The translations under genes and the position numbers were made by a program. The notes below the pieces were generated by a model that did not search any database, was not told the DNA's origin, and saw nothing but the letters and a program-made list of their open reading frames with translations. Of a stretch of 64,000 nt of DNA, positions 32,627 through 45,640 are shown one piece after another. Position 1 is the first letter of the stretch; the number at the start of each line of letters is the position of its first letter. The stretch covers positions 474,300,052 to 474,364,051 of the forward strand of contig NC_056738.1 of NCBI RefSeq assembly GCF_019279795.1, read 5' to 3'. The DNA comes from Protopterus annectens. Lineage: Eukaryota > Chordata > Ceratodontiformes > Protopteridae.

Positions 32627-34964
32627 AGCATCAGAGACCATACAGGTGCAACTAACCATAGGCAAAACTGCTATACAACTGGTAGCATGTTACAGACCAC
32701 CCTCCCAATCTCAAGAACCCCACTCAGCCTTCCTGAAGACATTGGAGGATATGAATGTATCACAAAATACCATCATACAGGGAGACTTCAACTACCCAAA
32801 CATAGATTGGGTACATTATTCTAGCCCTAATACCCTAGCCCAAAGGTTCCTGGAATTCATAAATTCAAATGCACTGGAACAACTAGTCACCTCTCCCACT
32901 AGGGGAGATAATATACTAGACCTGATCATCACAAACATGGGGACAAAATGCTCCACACCGGAAGTATACCCCTCACTAGTGAGATCTGACCACAAACTAA
33001 TCACCCTGGATATACATATCCCACCTCCACCTCCAGCACAAAAGACCACAGTGAAAAACTTCTCAAAAGCAGACTTCACTCTTCTTAAGACTGAGATGGT
33101 ATCCTTTAAGCCCACTTTGCCAGTGGATACCACATTCCACAATGCCGAATCCTTCACAAATGATTTCTATGGACATCTCCAAGAATGCATGGATCATGCA
33201 ATCCCAAACAAATCCAAGTCCCTCTCCACCAAATGTAAGCGTCCTGTCTGGTGGACCTCAGCCATAAACAAATTGTATAACAAAAGAAGGAAGCTACTGC
33301 ACGTCAGAGCGAAATCCCATGAAGGGAAGACATCTCTGATCAACATTAGCAGAAAACTACGTTCTCTCATAAAAACATCCAAGGCAAACTTTGAGAGAAA
33401 AATCGCTAAGGACACTAAAGATAACCACAAAGCCTTCTTCAGCTATGTTAGAAACCTGGGTGGAAACCCTCAGATATGCTCAGAGTTGGTTCACAACAAC
33501 AAAAAATATACTGAACCCACAGATATTGCTAACATTCTGGCTGACAGGTTCAGTGCAAATTTCTTGCCTCCTTCACCCCCAAAAGAAGAAATACTTATCC
33601 CAGCTGAATGTAATCTCCCTGTCATCTCAGATATCCAATTGAGAACCGCCCTAAACAAAGCAAAAAACACAGCATCAATGGGACCTGACAGTATCCCGGG
33701 GTGCGTGTTATGTGAACTCTAAGAGGAGCTAAACCAACACATAAAAATGCTATTTAACCTTAGCCTTACTTCGGGATATGTACCTGAACACTGGCGTACA
33801 GCAACAGTGGTCCCACTCCACAAGGGGGGTGCCTCTACAGACCCTGGAAACTACCGCCCCATAAGCTTGACTAGCCTGGTCTGCAAAGCTATGGAAAGAA
33901 TCATTATGGAACTCATAAACGGAGACATAGGGGACCTACAGACGCTTGACCCCACCCAGTTCGACTTTGTAAAGGGCAGATCCTGCCTTTTAAACCTGGT
34001 TGACTTTTTCAAAACAGTCACTAGAGCCATTGATGAGGGCAAAGCAGTCCATACAGCATACCTGGACTTGGCTAAGGCCTTCGACACAATACCCCACTCA
34101 GGCATCATAGATAAGCTAAACAGCTTAAAAGTAAACCCTTATGTCACTAGATGGGTTGCAAACTGGCTAAAGGACAGAACCCATAAAGTTAAACTCGCTG
34201 GAGCAATGTCAGACTTAAAGCCAGTCACAAGTGGTGTCCCACAGGGATCTGTCCTGGGACCCCTCTTGTTCGGCATTTATTTCTCAGATGTTAAAGCAAA
34301 CATGGGAGGGCTGTGGCTGACAAAGTTTGCAGATGACTGCAAACTAGGTGCCATAGTCGATACACCAGCAGATACACACATCCTACAAAAAGGCCTCACT
34401 GAAACGGACAACTGGTGCCGTAGTCACGGCCTTAAACTAAATGCCAAAAAATGTATAGTTATCCCTTTTGAAAAAAACAAAGTACCCACAAATTATCACA
34501 TAGACAGAAACCCACTGAGTACGGAAAAACTAATCAGAGACCTAGGGACCCAAGTAGACAGTGACCTCTCATTTGACACCCACGTTGCCAAAGTGGTTAG
34601 AAGAACATTCTACCTTGCACACCTCATCATGAAGGGTTTCACATCCAGATCCAAGGATGTCATTGTACCCCTATATTCCTCCCTCATCAGACCCATGATT
34701 GAGTACAATGCCCCATTTGGTATGTACCTCACCCGGGACTTGCAACAGCTGGAGAGACCACAAAAGTACCTCACCAAAAGGATCAAGGGTCTCCAACATA
34801 TGTCTTATTCTGCCAGACTAAAGAAACTTCAGCTCTATTCAGTAGCATACCGCCTGCTCAGAGGTGATCTCTGCCTGACATACAAGGCCATGTCCAATCA
34901 GGATCTGATGGACATGCTCCACCTCAAAAATCCAAATCCATCAGGACCACGAGAGCTAAAGACT
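32526..34964 (+). pseudogene. CR1 ORF2: endonuclease and reverse transcriptase
   Basis: After the frameshift the endonuclease continues (GGLSIFVKDTHTS, VACYRPPSQSQE, QGDFNYPNIDW, ILDLIITN, RSDHKLITLDI). A linker to AKNTASMGPDSIPGCVLCEL follows, and a TAA at 33,720-33,722 replaces what is Gln in copy 1. The same frame then runs from 33,747 with NYRPISLTSLVCKAMERII, LAKAFDTIPHSG, SGVPQGSVLGPLLFGIYF, the catalytic KFADDCKLGAIV (about 34,330) and YSSLIRPMIEYNAPF. A single-base loss near 34,932 ends it early at 34,964. The remaining C-terminus (RAKDLNLGT, NRTCWRDRFITQRLP) lies in another frame up to about 35,060. Confidence 0.92.
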
Positions 34965-35334
34965 TAAACCTCGGCACAAGTATGAATAGGACATGCTGGA
35001 GGGATAGATTCATAACCCAGAGGCTTCCCATGCTTTGGAACAGGATCCCAGTTCGTATTAGGCAGAGCCCTCACTGACTCTCTTCAAGAGAAATCTTGAT
35101 GAGTGGATGGGAGATCGTAAGTTTACCCCAGGGGTCACATCTGTGTCACTGCTAGACAGGGGCACAGTAAACTAATTCTATTATATAAGGGGACCTTCAC
35201 TGTGTCACTACTAGACAGAGGCACAGTATTCTAGATTTATTCTGTACATTTTTGTACCATTTCATGGGGTGGCAAACGCCACATCACTATGGCTAGGCTT
35301 ACAAATGCCCCAGGGCAGATAGCCTAGTACTATA

Positions 35335-35350
35335 CTATGAAACTATGAAA
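35335..35350 (+). repeat. CR1 3' terminal octamer repeats
   Basis: Two tandem CTATGAAA units. Related octamers end CR1 copies 1 and 3 and the SINE at 46,853. Confidence 0.9.
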
Positions 35351-36072
35351 CTTGAGTAATCATAACTTAATATGGCAGTGTTAAAGTATTTTGCATAAAT
35401 TCAGGACTATTTACACATTTTATATGCAAATTAAGCCCTTTTATGTTTATCTCTAGAAATCTCAGTAATATGTGAATGTACGCAGCCACTTATGCATATA
35501 AATCCAATTGGCTGCTCATGAATGTGGCCTAAGGTTTACGTGAATAAGCTGCAGACAGTGTCAGGGTCTGCAGCACTCTGCAGCAGTTCCTAGCATGCTG
35601 CAGGAATGTACAGATAGTCACAGATATGCTCAGAGCTGAATATATTTAGAAAAAAAATGGAGTCATAAGTATGACAAGCTGCATGCCTGTGAAGTGTAAT
35701 GTCTCCCCATCTAATCTCATCTGGTATATTTTCTTACCTCAAAGCTCTGAACATTTAATAAAAGTTGCTAATCACACACACAGGAATACTCTAATGTATG
35801 AATAAATGGCACTTAGGTATAATATTCCTAAAAAGGTAAGTAAGGCGATGCTAGCAATTGTAAGTAATACAAACAAAAATGATGACTGCATACTGTTTTT
35901 GTCAACCATACACATGTAATGCCAATGCATTCCTTTAAGAAGCATACATGTGACAAATCACTTTTGGTTAAACCAAACTTGCCAGTAATAGGAGTACTTG
36001 GTCTAATGCCTCTGCTGGCTAACTGAGTTTGCTTAAGGTGATGTTACACCCCAGAGTGAGTGGTCTAAACCT

Positions 36073-36393
36073 GTGAACCACTGCCCTGGTTATACATTTT
36101 TTCTTTCTGGTTCTGGTACTTCTAATGATCCAGACAGTGAAAGCAGGAGGCCACACTCCAACTGGTTAAACAAGGAGACCTTGATAATAGTCCACCTTCT
36201 TAGGGAGTCATATCTGGATATGATTCAGGCACATACAAGAGGAAGTGAGCAGAAATAGACTGACATCTGCCAGAAGTCAGGTGAGTACCTGTCATCCTTA
36301 ACAGGGATCACCTGCTTCAGCCAACAGTGCTGCCACAGGTACAATTACATGCAGAAATATAAGCCTGACCTGCAGGCTGTGTGTGTTGACCAG
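36073..36393 (+). pseudogene. Second Myb/SANT-like domain (plus strand)
   Basis: The frame reads SNWLNKETLIIVHLLRESY, AHTRGSEQK, a stop, TDICQKSGEYL, then QQCCHRYNYMQKYKPDL. The spacing of W, the hydrophobic helix, the GS-x-QK turn and Q-C-x-x-RYN-x-x-x-KY matches Myb/SANT-like proteins tied to Harbinger elements. One in-frame stop (about 36,256) breaks it. A donor-like CAG/GTAGTG at 36,393 could lead to the exon at 37,826, but the reading phases differ by one, so an indel or a different donor is implied. It is not related in detail to the minus-strand SANT-like gene at 28.6-30.0 kb. Confidence 0.6.
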
Positions 36394-36419
36394 GTAGTGG
36401 GGAGAATGTCAGAGTTCTA

Positions 36420-36442
36420 ACTATTATTATTATTATTATTAT
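36420..36442 (+). repeat. ATT trinucleotide repeat
   Basis: Seven or so perfect ATT units. Confidence 0.9.
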
Positions 36443-37825
36443 TTGGTCATATTAAACATAGTTTTAAAGAAATTATGTATCTGCAATATTATAATAATGC
36501 AAAAAAAGCATAAACACATCTTGTAGACAGAGCTGCATCTGTATGCAAATACATGGAATCTATTTTCATTTATTTTATTTTAAATTTTTTATTTTGGATT
36601 TGATATCTGGAACAGAGTACTGATCCCATTGGACCCATTTCATTAACAGCCTGGGGAAATGTTTATATGATAACTTACTTCATTGTCTAAATAAATACAA
36701 ATATAATATCATGTATGAGTAAAATAATAATCTGCACATATACATGTCAGTAAATCATGACTATACATCTGCATGACTGCACTTACAACTACTTGTTCAT
36801 GTATTTATACAGAAAACAAAAATAAGTTTGCATTTCCACACATTTTAATTTAGTATTGCATTACCTTAGGTAGTTGCTAAATTTTATGCAGGGAGCTTGT
36901 GTAGGCCAAGCATTTATTTATTAGTATAATAATTGTAAAATACAGTAATTTGTTCCACAATATTAAATGCACATACAAGTTTGCTGAACTCAGTCACCTC
37001 GTCCTAGACAATGTGGAGGTGTGAGGAGGGGAGTGGGGGCTTCAGTGTCACGTGAATGTCCAGCACATACTTTGCTGAGAAATGACCAGCTGTATTACTT
37101 CTGTATCCATTTTTAGATCATCCCTTTATATACTTAGAATTCTGAAAGAAGAAAACTATCAAAACACACAGCTAAGGAAATAAAAACTTGAATGACTTGT
37201 TACACTTTTTGTGCACACCTTCTGGCTGAAAACAATTCACAGACTTTTACATGCAAAGCATAACAGTTTAAAACATAATTCCACCAAGACTGTATCAATT
37301 TGTTTATAATTTGCAATAAAAGGAGTTGATTGCATACATTACAGTAGTGCAACCAAATGTAAAAGATATTTTAATGTATAAACTGCAGGATTCTGTGTTT
37401 AATTGATTTTATAAGATCCAAGTATTTATAAAGGCTGTTCTCAGTGCAATATTGCAAACAAATGCAGATCAGGCACAAGTAAGATCAGTATGTTTATGCA
37501 GAAGAATGCAACATGTAAGCCCCACTACTGCATGATAGCAAACACTGTCCTGCTAATTAAGCCTAAGCACTTCCCATAAAATTTAATCCAAAGATTGCAT
37601 AAGCACTTCCCATATGTTCTGCTTTATTGCAATAAAGATATATAAAAGAAAATGTTTTAAAGTAAGAAACTGAATACTTTGCAAAATGATGAGTGAATTT
37701 ACTGTTTTTTTGTTTTTTTTTTTGCTTTTGTCTCCATGTTTTTCTCACTTTTTCATATTCTAATTATTCATTCCTTTCTCCTTCGTTATTTTCTGTCTCT
37801 CCCATTTATGCCAATTTTTTTACAG

Positions 37826-38058
37826 AGCCAAAATCCTCTGGCATAGCCCAGGCATATACTTCTGAAGTTAGGTCGTACTCACCTTCTGCCTGTTCAGGGA
37901 TGTCCTTGCAGGGTCAGGGCAGTGGCACTGGTACTGCAGGTACTGTGAAATGTGACAACCTAGCAAGCCTCCCTGAATGGGGGTTTTGCGAATTGGTTAA
38001 AGATGTGCTGGAGGAGGTAGTGGACAGACAGTTTCAACCAATAAAGGCCTCTCTTTAG
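37826..38058 (+). pseudogene. Candidate exon of a Harbinger-associated protein
   Basis: A pyrimidine-rich acceptor (TTTTTTTACAG ending 37,825) precedes an open frame reading PKSSGIAQAYTSEVRSYSP, GMSLQGQGSGTGTAG, LPEWGFCELVKDVLEEVVD and RQFQPIKASL before a stop at 38,058. Ser/Gly-rich then a helical tail is the usual C-terminal layout of Myb/SANT-like transposon proteins, and the SANT-like block lies 1.4 kb upstream. The paralogous stretch in segment C (53,205 on) has the same acceptor and start but is frameshifted. I do not recognise a specific family beyond this. Confidence 0.5.
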
Positions 38059-39108
38059 CATGCTGAAAACATTCTGCCCCAGTTGGTGTCACCCACCACA
38101 CAAACACAGGTCTCTAACTCCTCAAAATTGGAGTCTTCTATTAAACCTAAACAGTGCAGTGAAAATCTTTGAGGGTCTATGAATTGGTACTGCTGCTGGG
38201 ACTTCCTCAGCTCTTCTTCCTTTATCCTTTTTCCCTACACCCTCTTACCTATTAACCACCCACACTACCCTCTTCTAAAAAACAAATTTTGAAAAAAAAA
38301 ATGTGCTCCTCTTCTTCCACCTCCTACAGCACAACTCTCTTATGTTTGCCTTCTTTGATTCACTATACACCTATATAAAACATTTTAAACCCCTTTATTT
38401 AAAACAAATATGAATAATAAAAGCTTCACAGTGTGCTGCTTGCATTATCCATCTGCAATATCTGAATACACACAAAATAATTTGATGCCTATGGCTTTTG
38501 GATAGCATTTCATATGTACTTAACACAACTTAATGTACTTTACACTTTTGCCATGAGTAGGCTTATTTTTCTAAATGCCTTCACTTTTCCTTATTTATCA
38601 CAAATAATATGTGCTTATTTGCATATACAAGTAGCAACACTCCTCACAGCTAACTGCTAAGTAGCTGTGAAGTCCCACACTATGAATACCACCCTAGGAC
38701 TTGTAACACACTTGATAAGTTTTAGTTTTCAATGTGAGACCTAGAAAAATGCATTTGTCCTGATTCCAAAAGACTTGCTCTCAGCATAAGTGACTTACTG
38801 TGGTATAGAACCTAAATATAAAGCATTTGTTTTATTTTGTCTCTGTCTTTTTAATAAGCAGTAATGACAGCAAAAGAAAAAAAAGACATATGACAAAAAA
38901 CTATATAGCGTAAACCTCAAATGAGCATTAAATATCTTCACATAGTAAGTTCAGTAAAATACTTTGGTACTCAATGAATGCTATACAATCAATTCCATTA
39001 AACAACATAACACAGGTTATGTGCACACATTACAAATGTTTCTCGGTGACAAATTCCAGTACTAAAAAGAGCACTGTTAAAATGTGAAATTAACCGATTG
39101 TATTCATC

Positions 39109-39224
<116 letters not shown>

Positions 39225-39551
39225 TATTCATCCGAAGATTAGCTCCATTATCCTAGAATCTTAAACTAATCTCACAGCTAGATAAGTTACCTGTTGCTGC
39301 ATAACTGTAACCATTTTAACCTACTTTTAACTCAGAAAGGCCTCCAAATTAAGTGTGCATAATCAGCTCTGGGCTCATTATTACTCCCACAGGTATCCTT
39401 TGTGAACTACCCTCTACCCCATTACCTGTTGTAGGTTAGTGGTCCCTCTGAAAGAATACTTTTAATCAGGTAAAGCAATAAAGGGAATACATTTAGTTAG
39501 TATCCTGATTAGTTACATTGAACCAATATTCATTAGGTATCTGGACTTCCA

Positions 39552-39828
39552 AGCCATGAAGCCGCAGTGGTAGAGCGGTAGCTATGTTGCCTCACAGCAA
39601 GAGGTTTTCCCGTTCGATTCTCGGCTGGAACGCCTTCTGTGCGGAGTCTGCATGTCCTTCCCGTGGTCGAGTGGCATTCGAAAGACATGCGTGAATGGGC
39701 GTGCCTTCGTTGAAGGTTGGGCATCGAGCTGGTACCTCAGCATCATAAAAAATCTACTGCCAATCATTAGCAGACTGGAGTTCCGCTGTGGCAACCCCTA
39801 ACCGGGAAAAGCCGAAAGAAGAAGAAGA
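39552..39828 (+). mobile_element. tRNA-derived SINE with GAA tail
   Basis: The head looks like a tRNA, with a perfect polymerase III A box TGGTAGAGCGG at 39,568-39,578 and a B box CGTTCGATTCT at 39,611-39,621 (9 of 11 consensus positions). The body has GTGCGGAGTCTGCATGTCC...AAAGACATGC, which resembles the conserved central motif of several vertebrate SINEs (Deu-type, from memory). The end (GTGGCAACCCCTAACCGGGA, AAGCCGAAA) and (GAA)n tail recall LINE-derived tails of fish and amphibian SINEs. Segment C lacks it between TCTGGCCTTC (about 55,083) and the AGTGATG block, supporting an insertion in B. This is not a functional tRNA gene. Confidence 0.85.
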
Positions 39829-42800
39829 GTGATTGTAGCTGTACACTTGTGTAGTTTCCCTCACTGTTTTCCCTAGCTCACAATATGAGTAACTGACTTG
39901 CATTTCTTTATTACTTCCTCCTTTTCCTTAAGTGGTCTCATGTGCATTATAGCAGATACAACTTGAAAGCACTGTGACAACTTTCTCACTGCTAATTGTT
40001 GGCGCCCCTTGTAACCTCATCGGAGAGTACGCCTGATTTCATTGACATAGTACATTTCCATGCTTATCCATCAACCAGACTATTATTTATCATGAAAACA
40101 TCCAATTCCATAGTCTTCTACACAGACATAAGGGATTCTCAGTCCTAAATATTTTACTCCAACTACATAAAAGAAAACAATTCTATCCCTCTGGATCAAA
40201 ACCTTTGCTGAAAGTTTCCCATTGTTCTTAAATGCATCATCATGCCTTATTATCTGAAACTCAGTTACTGGCCATAATAGTTTTGAGTCACTTCTGCATC
40301 TTAGATACTGCTAACCTGCTACTGCCAGACCATGATTTGTTATCATGGAAAAAATTGGCCATCCTTAGATTTAAGCATTGTTAGTACTTACACTTTCATC
40401 CATGGACATTTTAAGACACACAAAATATTACATATGGGAGAATGACATTTCTAAATATAACCCCTAATATAAGAAAGATATCTGATAACAAAGTGCTCTT
40501 TTAGAAGAATATACATTTTTATTGGCTGCATTTTACTGAAAATTGAAAATGCATTTTCTTCTAATCCTCAAACTTTATACCTTATCTTCCTTGATAACTC
40601 AATGATACAGACATCTAAGGTAAAGTTAATTATCACCTGTAGCATTTCGCTTTCAATAATACATATCAGTAGCCTCTTTCTATCAATGTCTCTAATATTA
40701 TTGACCTGGATTTTATGCATTCATGTGTCTTTTATATCATATGCTTTTCCTTCCTCCTGAATTAGATTTTATCTAAATACGCATGTGCCTGTCACCTCTT
40801 ATTCTGTTCTTTCCTTTCCACTGATATCTCACATTTGTGAACCTTTTAATTGGTTGACTGGTTTAGCTTCAGAAATTACATTTTCCATTTGCTTTACCAA
40901 TCATGATATTAATCTTTTTTCATTACTCTGTCCTATACCTAGACATTTCAGAGACACAGTCCACTACACCCAACAGAAAATGAATTTCTTTCCTTAGTAA
41001 CAGAATACTGAAGCCTTTTAATTTTATGCTCTGCTTTTCTAATTCTATACTATTTCCGTTCACTTGCTTTTTATACTCTTCAGGAAGCCAGGAGGCCTGT
41101 TTCTCACTCTCTTATCCAATTTGTCTTTCTTCTTTTTTCTTCCCCTTCCACAGTTGTTTTTTTCTTTCAAGAATCAGAATTCCACAAATCTAATAAAGAA
41201 AACTCTGCTCCCCCCATGAAGTACATTCTAGCATTTCTAGACTGCCTCCTCCTTCTTACAGGAATACTTCCAAGACATTGACACTAACATCACTTCCAGT
41301 CAGAATGGAGTTATTATCTCTGGCTAGCTCTCTGAATACCTTCCAAAATGCCTCTATAAAATAATTTAATCTCCATTAGGGTCGTACTAGTTACGAAGAA
41401 TAATATGCCAAAGGCTTACAAAGATTCACCCTATAGTCCATCTACGTTTTTTATCCTTCAAGTATTTCTCAAGTTTCCTTCCAGGTATATGTGATTCAGT
41501 GTGATATTCCTGTACTTTGGGAACTTGTACATAAATTTGGTTCCCGGCATTGGTATCATTTTTTAATATTTGCTAACTCCTTTTTTTTACCCTTCTGCAA
41601 AAGAGTTACCTTGACCTCAGTTTGGTTTACTTTCTGTACTATTGCTATAGAATTAATGACATTGGATATCCATTTGACATTCCACAAAATAAAGTGAACA
41701 GGCGTACCTGTATTCACAATGATTGCACTAATGACATTATCTGAGTACTGGTCACATTTTTCTCATGACGATTTGTAGTCATACAAAACACTGCAGCAAA
41801 GTAAGATTATAGTAACACACTCGTTTCACTCTCCTAATACATTAACTATAACACCCCAATATAATAGGTCACCTTAAACACTTTTTACAAGGAATACGTT
41901 CTAACTTTTGTATGAGATGGCCTCTCCAAAAACACGTGAAGATCATCATCTCTTTTCCCAAGCATTGCAATGCCTGCCTAATTAAACAATATTATTGTAC
42001 AGTAGTTATCAAATTTGGATTCTAAATGAAAAGAACTGATTACATTGTAGAACCAAATGAGTTTCTACCCCTCATATTTGCTCGTGACACCTAATACAAT
42101 ATGAGAAGCTTTGAAACTCTGATGATACTTCAGTGTTTTGGAGATTTGTCTTCATCTTCCCCAAGAAAACATAATATTGATTTATTGCTTTCTCCTTTCA
42201 GTTTTGCCAGGCAAAAAATAAGAAAAAAGGGAAGAAATATAAGCTATAAAAATAAAACGCAGAACCCATTATGAAGTTGTAGCATGCACATTTTTCTACA
42301 TCTGTGCTTGCCTTTTCCACATTCATTATACTACCTGCAGATGAATGCTCATAACACATCACCATTACAGAGAACACACAACCAGTATTATTTTATCAGT
42401 TGTTGTGTTAGCAGTGTTATTTTTACATTAATGTGTGCTGTACACTTTAACATGAGGTAGAATATGACAAAGTCTTTTAAATAACAAGTGGCTTATGCAA
42501 GATATGTTCTGCTTTCTACCTTCTGATATGCTGATTCAGTAAAAAAGAGCAACCCCACACAAACAAATGTAGCCCTTAACCTTTCTATAAAACTCTTGTA
42601 GGTATCAGTCACCTAACACACACACAAAGAAACACAACCCTTACCTTTAATAATTTTTAGAAAACTCATCTACAGAAATATTTGCCATTTCAGCTATGCC
42701 TCATTCCAATCCAGCCAGCATGAAAAAAAAAAATTTAAAGTTTGAAAGGAACTGCCCTTTCATTCATTACGCTAGTCAGGTGGTATTTTAATATTATAGT

Positions 42801-43320
42801 ATTTAATATTTAAATATATAATTTATAGTGATTATTCTATAAATGAGATATCAATGGGGATCAACATACCCTGAAGACAGAAAATATTTTTATAATACAA
42901 TCACATTACAATGTCACTCAAATGCCACATAACTTACATTCAAGACAAAAAAACCTAGCAGTCTGCCCTTGCTTTAACATAAGGTTAACTCCACTCCTGT
43001 TCTCACCATTGGAATCCATACCCCCCTATGAAGCCCCTGCACTGGCCCAGTAATCAAGGAGTCTCAGTCCTCACCACCGGCAACAGTGAGGGATGTACAC
43101 AATGGGAGGATGACAAGTACACATACAGTAAAGTACAATTTCCCTTAACAGCACACAGAGATCACAGTCAGTCTAGGGCCAGTTTCTGACTCTTTTTCTA
43201 GATCCCAAATAAAACTCTCCACTGGCACAGCTATAGGGTTAAGATCTCAGCCAAGTGTTCAAGCCAAAACCTCCAGCACCCTCTCTGTCCAACCAGTGCT
43301 TCATGTCCCTGCCCAAATAG

Positions 43321-43407
<87 letters not shown>

Positions 43408-43420
43408 ACACACACACACT
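43321..43420 (+). repeat. CA dinucleotide microsatellite
   Basis: About 50 CA units with one GA interruption. Apparent reading frames across it are low complexity. Confidence 0.95.
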
Positions 43421-43964
43421 TTGAGATTTGATTTATATGCAAACACACAGACACTCCTGTAGAAGGCTGGCATAGGTTTACTAGCTATGCCCCTTTCTGC
43501 CCAGCCTATAAGGTAGTTATCACTGCCACCGACCACTACTTATCAGCCACTCTAAGGCCCTTACAAAGGGTGCCCAGTTGTACTGTGTAATGTTACTATT
43601 ATCCACATAATAAGTGTGACCAAAAGCAAGTCTATTTGGAGTTGCTTATACAGTGTCACTAAATACATATGCAAGTAATCTAAAAACTTAAATATCTCTA
43701 AACAAATCAGTCACAATTAAAAAATGTTTAAATATATTTATTAATAAATAATAAAAGAGCAAGACAATACTCAAACAACACAGTAACTACCGAGTTCAGA
43801 ATCACAGGAAATATTTTAAAACAACTTTGCAGGAGAGTCTCAAATAAATACAGAAAACATCTAAACTAATCATTACTATATTCCTATCTATATCTAAAAG
43901 AAAGTACTGTACATTAGACTTACAGAGCAAGTCTGATACAGAAGTGCTGAATGGGTGTTTCTAT

Positions 43965-45640
43965 TTTATTTATTTATTTTTTATTTTACATTTGTTGACC
44001 AGGAGATCCATGTTAATTTTCAGTGGAGGCCCAATGAAAATTAAAATTAGATACAGAGAATAAAAAAAAAAAATCTTTAAGATTTTTTTACAGATAGAAT
44101 GAGCCAATACATAAGTAAGAAGAATTACAGAATAAGATACAAAGGTGAGAGTTGCATCTTGAAAGTTGCATCTTTTACAATTTTTATACAGTTAGATTGT
44201 GTACAAGTCTGAATTAGTCAGGTCAGGTTGATAATAGTAGGTAAAACAGAGTTGAGTGGTAAGATATATAGACTAGGTATAAAAGCAAGCGTAAAGATGG
44301 AGAAAGAAAAAAAATGATAAAAAACTGTGCCTAGCAGTATTTTAGTGCAGCATATAGGTACTAACTGAGAGACCAGGTATAGAGATGATACCGTGAGGAA
44401 GCTGGAAATTAAAAAAAAAAGCTGCAGTTCCTCTTAGTGTTATAGTTGTGAAACAGAGACCATGAGATTAGAGAAGAGGGTGGATATGGATGAAGAGGTT
44501 AGCCTGTGGGGTGAACATGAACACATCCATGTGAGTTTTATGTGTTCTTTGAGTAGTCTTTTAAATGTAACTTTTGAGTATGTTGAGGTAATAGCAGAGG
44601 GTAGGGGGGTTACAAGTTTACCGATACAATTAGGGAGGAGGGAGTCCCCTGCTGTGTTTTTGCTCTTGGTGACCTTGATTAGCTTTTTATCACTAGAACA
44701 TAGCTGTGTAGGGTTAGTTTGTAATTGCAGTAGGTTGGACAGTGCTGGAATTTTATCTAGAAGAAGCAGTAGTTTGTGTGCAAAGGAAAGCTGATGAAAG
44801 GATAGGAGATTAGGAAATTCAAGCCAGTCAAGTTGTTTTGGCAGTGGTGGGATTTGTAGGGGTCACTGGTAGCAAATTTGGCAATTTGAGAGCTTGGCAA
44901 TTTCTGTTTTGGGTAGGTTGGTGAAATGGGTGAGGCATAGAATAGAGTAGAGAAGAGGTGAGTTGGAGCAATTGTTGTCCTGGTGGTTTGGGTTAGAAAC
45001 AATTTATTTTTATATAGACTGCCCGGTTTTTTGTAGATGCTTTTAATGGTTGGAATTATATGCAGATCAAATTTGAGATTATTATCAATGATCACTCCTA
45101 GCAGTTTAGTAAGAGTGTCTGGGGAGATAACAGTCCCATCCCTGGACACAATATTAAATGAGCTGGGTATTGTGGTTGAGTTATTTGGACTAAATAGCAG
45201 ACGTTCGTTTTTTTGGGGATTTAGTATTGTTTTTTTGTTAAGAAACCAGGTTTTGGCAGTTTGGAAGACTTTTTGGGTGATGGAGAGGAGTTCCTGAGGA
45301 TCATTGGCTGAAGAGTAGCATTAAGTCATCAGTGTACTGAATAACAGTTCCATCTTGACAGATGTTGTGAAGATTATTGGTGAAAATGGTGAATAGGAGT
45401 GGTCCTAGAATGGACGCTTGAGAGACTCCTGTGATGATGGGTAGCAGTGAGAATAGGTTGTTGTCCCATCGAACTGCTTGTTGTCTTCCTTGTAGGTAAT
45501 TCTGAAACCATGCTAATGCATGGTTACTAAGGATTAGTTCAGTAAGGATTTGAAGTAGTTTAGGCTGGTTGGACAAGATACAAAATGCCCAGTCTTTATC
45601 TGAGAGTGTTCTTAAATTAATAATCAACATTACTGCTGGG
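43965..45640 (-). mobile_element. L2-like LINE fragment, 5'-truncated
   Basis: The minus strand starts inside the RT palm at about 45,640 and ends in an ATAAA-type tail at 43,965-43,990. Its 3' UTR has the same signature (GTCAACAAATGTAAAATAAA) as the elements at 2.9 kb and 57.9 kb. RT blocks: HALAWFQNYLQGRQQAVRWD, GVSQASILGPLLFTIFTNNL, and YTDD in place of YADD (45,330). After a frame break the C-terminal LLGVIIDNNLKFD block lies at about 45,100. The change of the catalytic motif and the frame breaks show it is dead. Confidence 0.88.
44757..45630 (-). pseudogene. L2-like reverse transcriptase fragment
   Basis: Two frames cover it: 45,301-45,630 (palm with YTDD) and 44,757-45,149 (thumb and C-terminal part, GSLYKNKLFLTQTTRTTIA, parallel to GSLYRIKPFLTYNTRSAIA in the element at 2 kb). 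Between them lies the degraded VENWLxxxxLxLNPKKT region. It is the same family as the element at the left edge of the window. Confidence 0.85.

Larger units (their letters stand above)
30600..35350 (+). mobile_element. CR1-like LINE, copy 5, nearly full length
   Basis: A candidate 5' UTR (from about 30,600; left boundary uncertain) precedes an ATG at 31,373. An ORF1 with CxxC/CxxC and an esterase, an endonuclease, a reverse transcriptase, a C-terminal region and a 3' UTR follow. The element ends at two perfect CTATGAAA octamers (35,335-35,350), the CR1 hallmark. About 4.75 kb is the normal full length for CR1. Lesions are few: one frameshift at about 32,560-32,600, one TAA at 33,720 and one 1-nt loss near 34,932. 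This is the reference copy for the family in the window. Confidence 0.92.
27099..38708. mobile_element. Probable PIF/Harbinger DNA transposon remains, interrupted by CR1
   Basis: The left end has TAA then GGGTGGTATTAATAGTCATT (27,099-27,121). The right end, inverted, reads CTATGAATACCACCC then TAG (about 38,688-38,705). Both ends carry ATGCAAATAAGCACA and AAATAAGGAA subterminally. The inverted ends, the possible 3-bp TAA/TAG duplication and the Myb/SANT-like genes inside all fit PIF/Harbinger. No DDE transposase was recognised. The two SANT-like genes differ and lie on opposite strands, so this could be two elements that overlap or nest rather than one. The CR1 at 30.6-35.35 kb inserted later. 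Confidence 0.55.

Noticed and set aside
39560-39632. A functional tRNA gene
   Set aside because: A and B boxes are present, but there is no complete cloverleaf and the unit continues into a SINE body and tail absent from segment C.
43231-43536. Cys/Val-rich frames at the CA microsatellite
   Set aside because: They are translations of a dinucleotide repeat.
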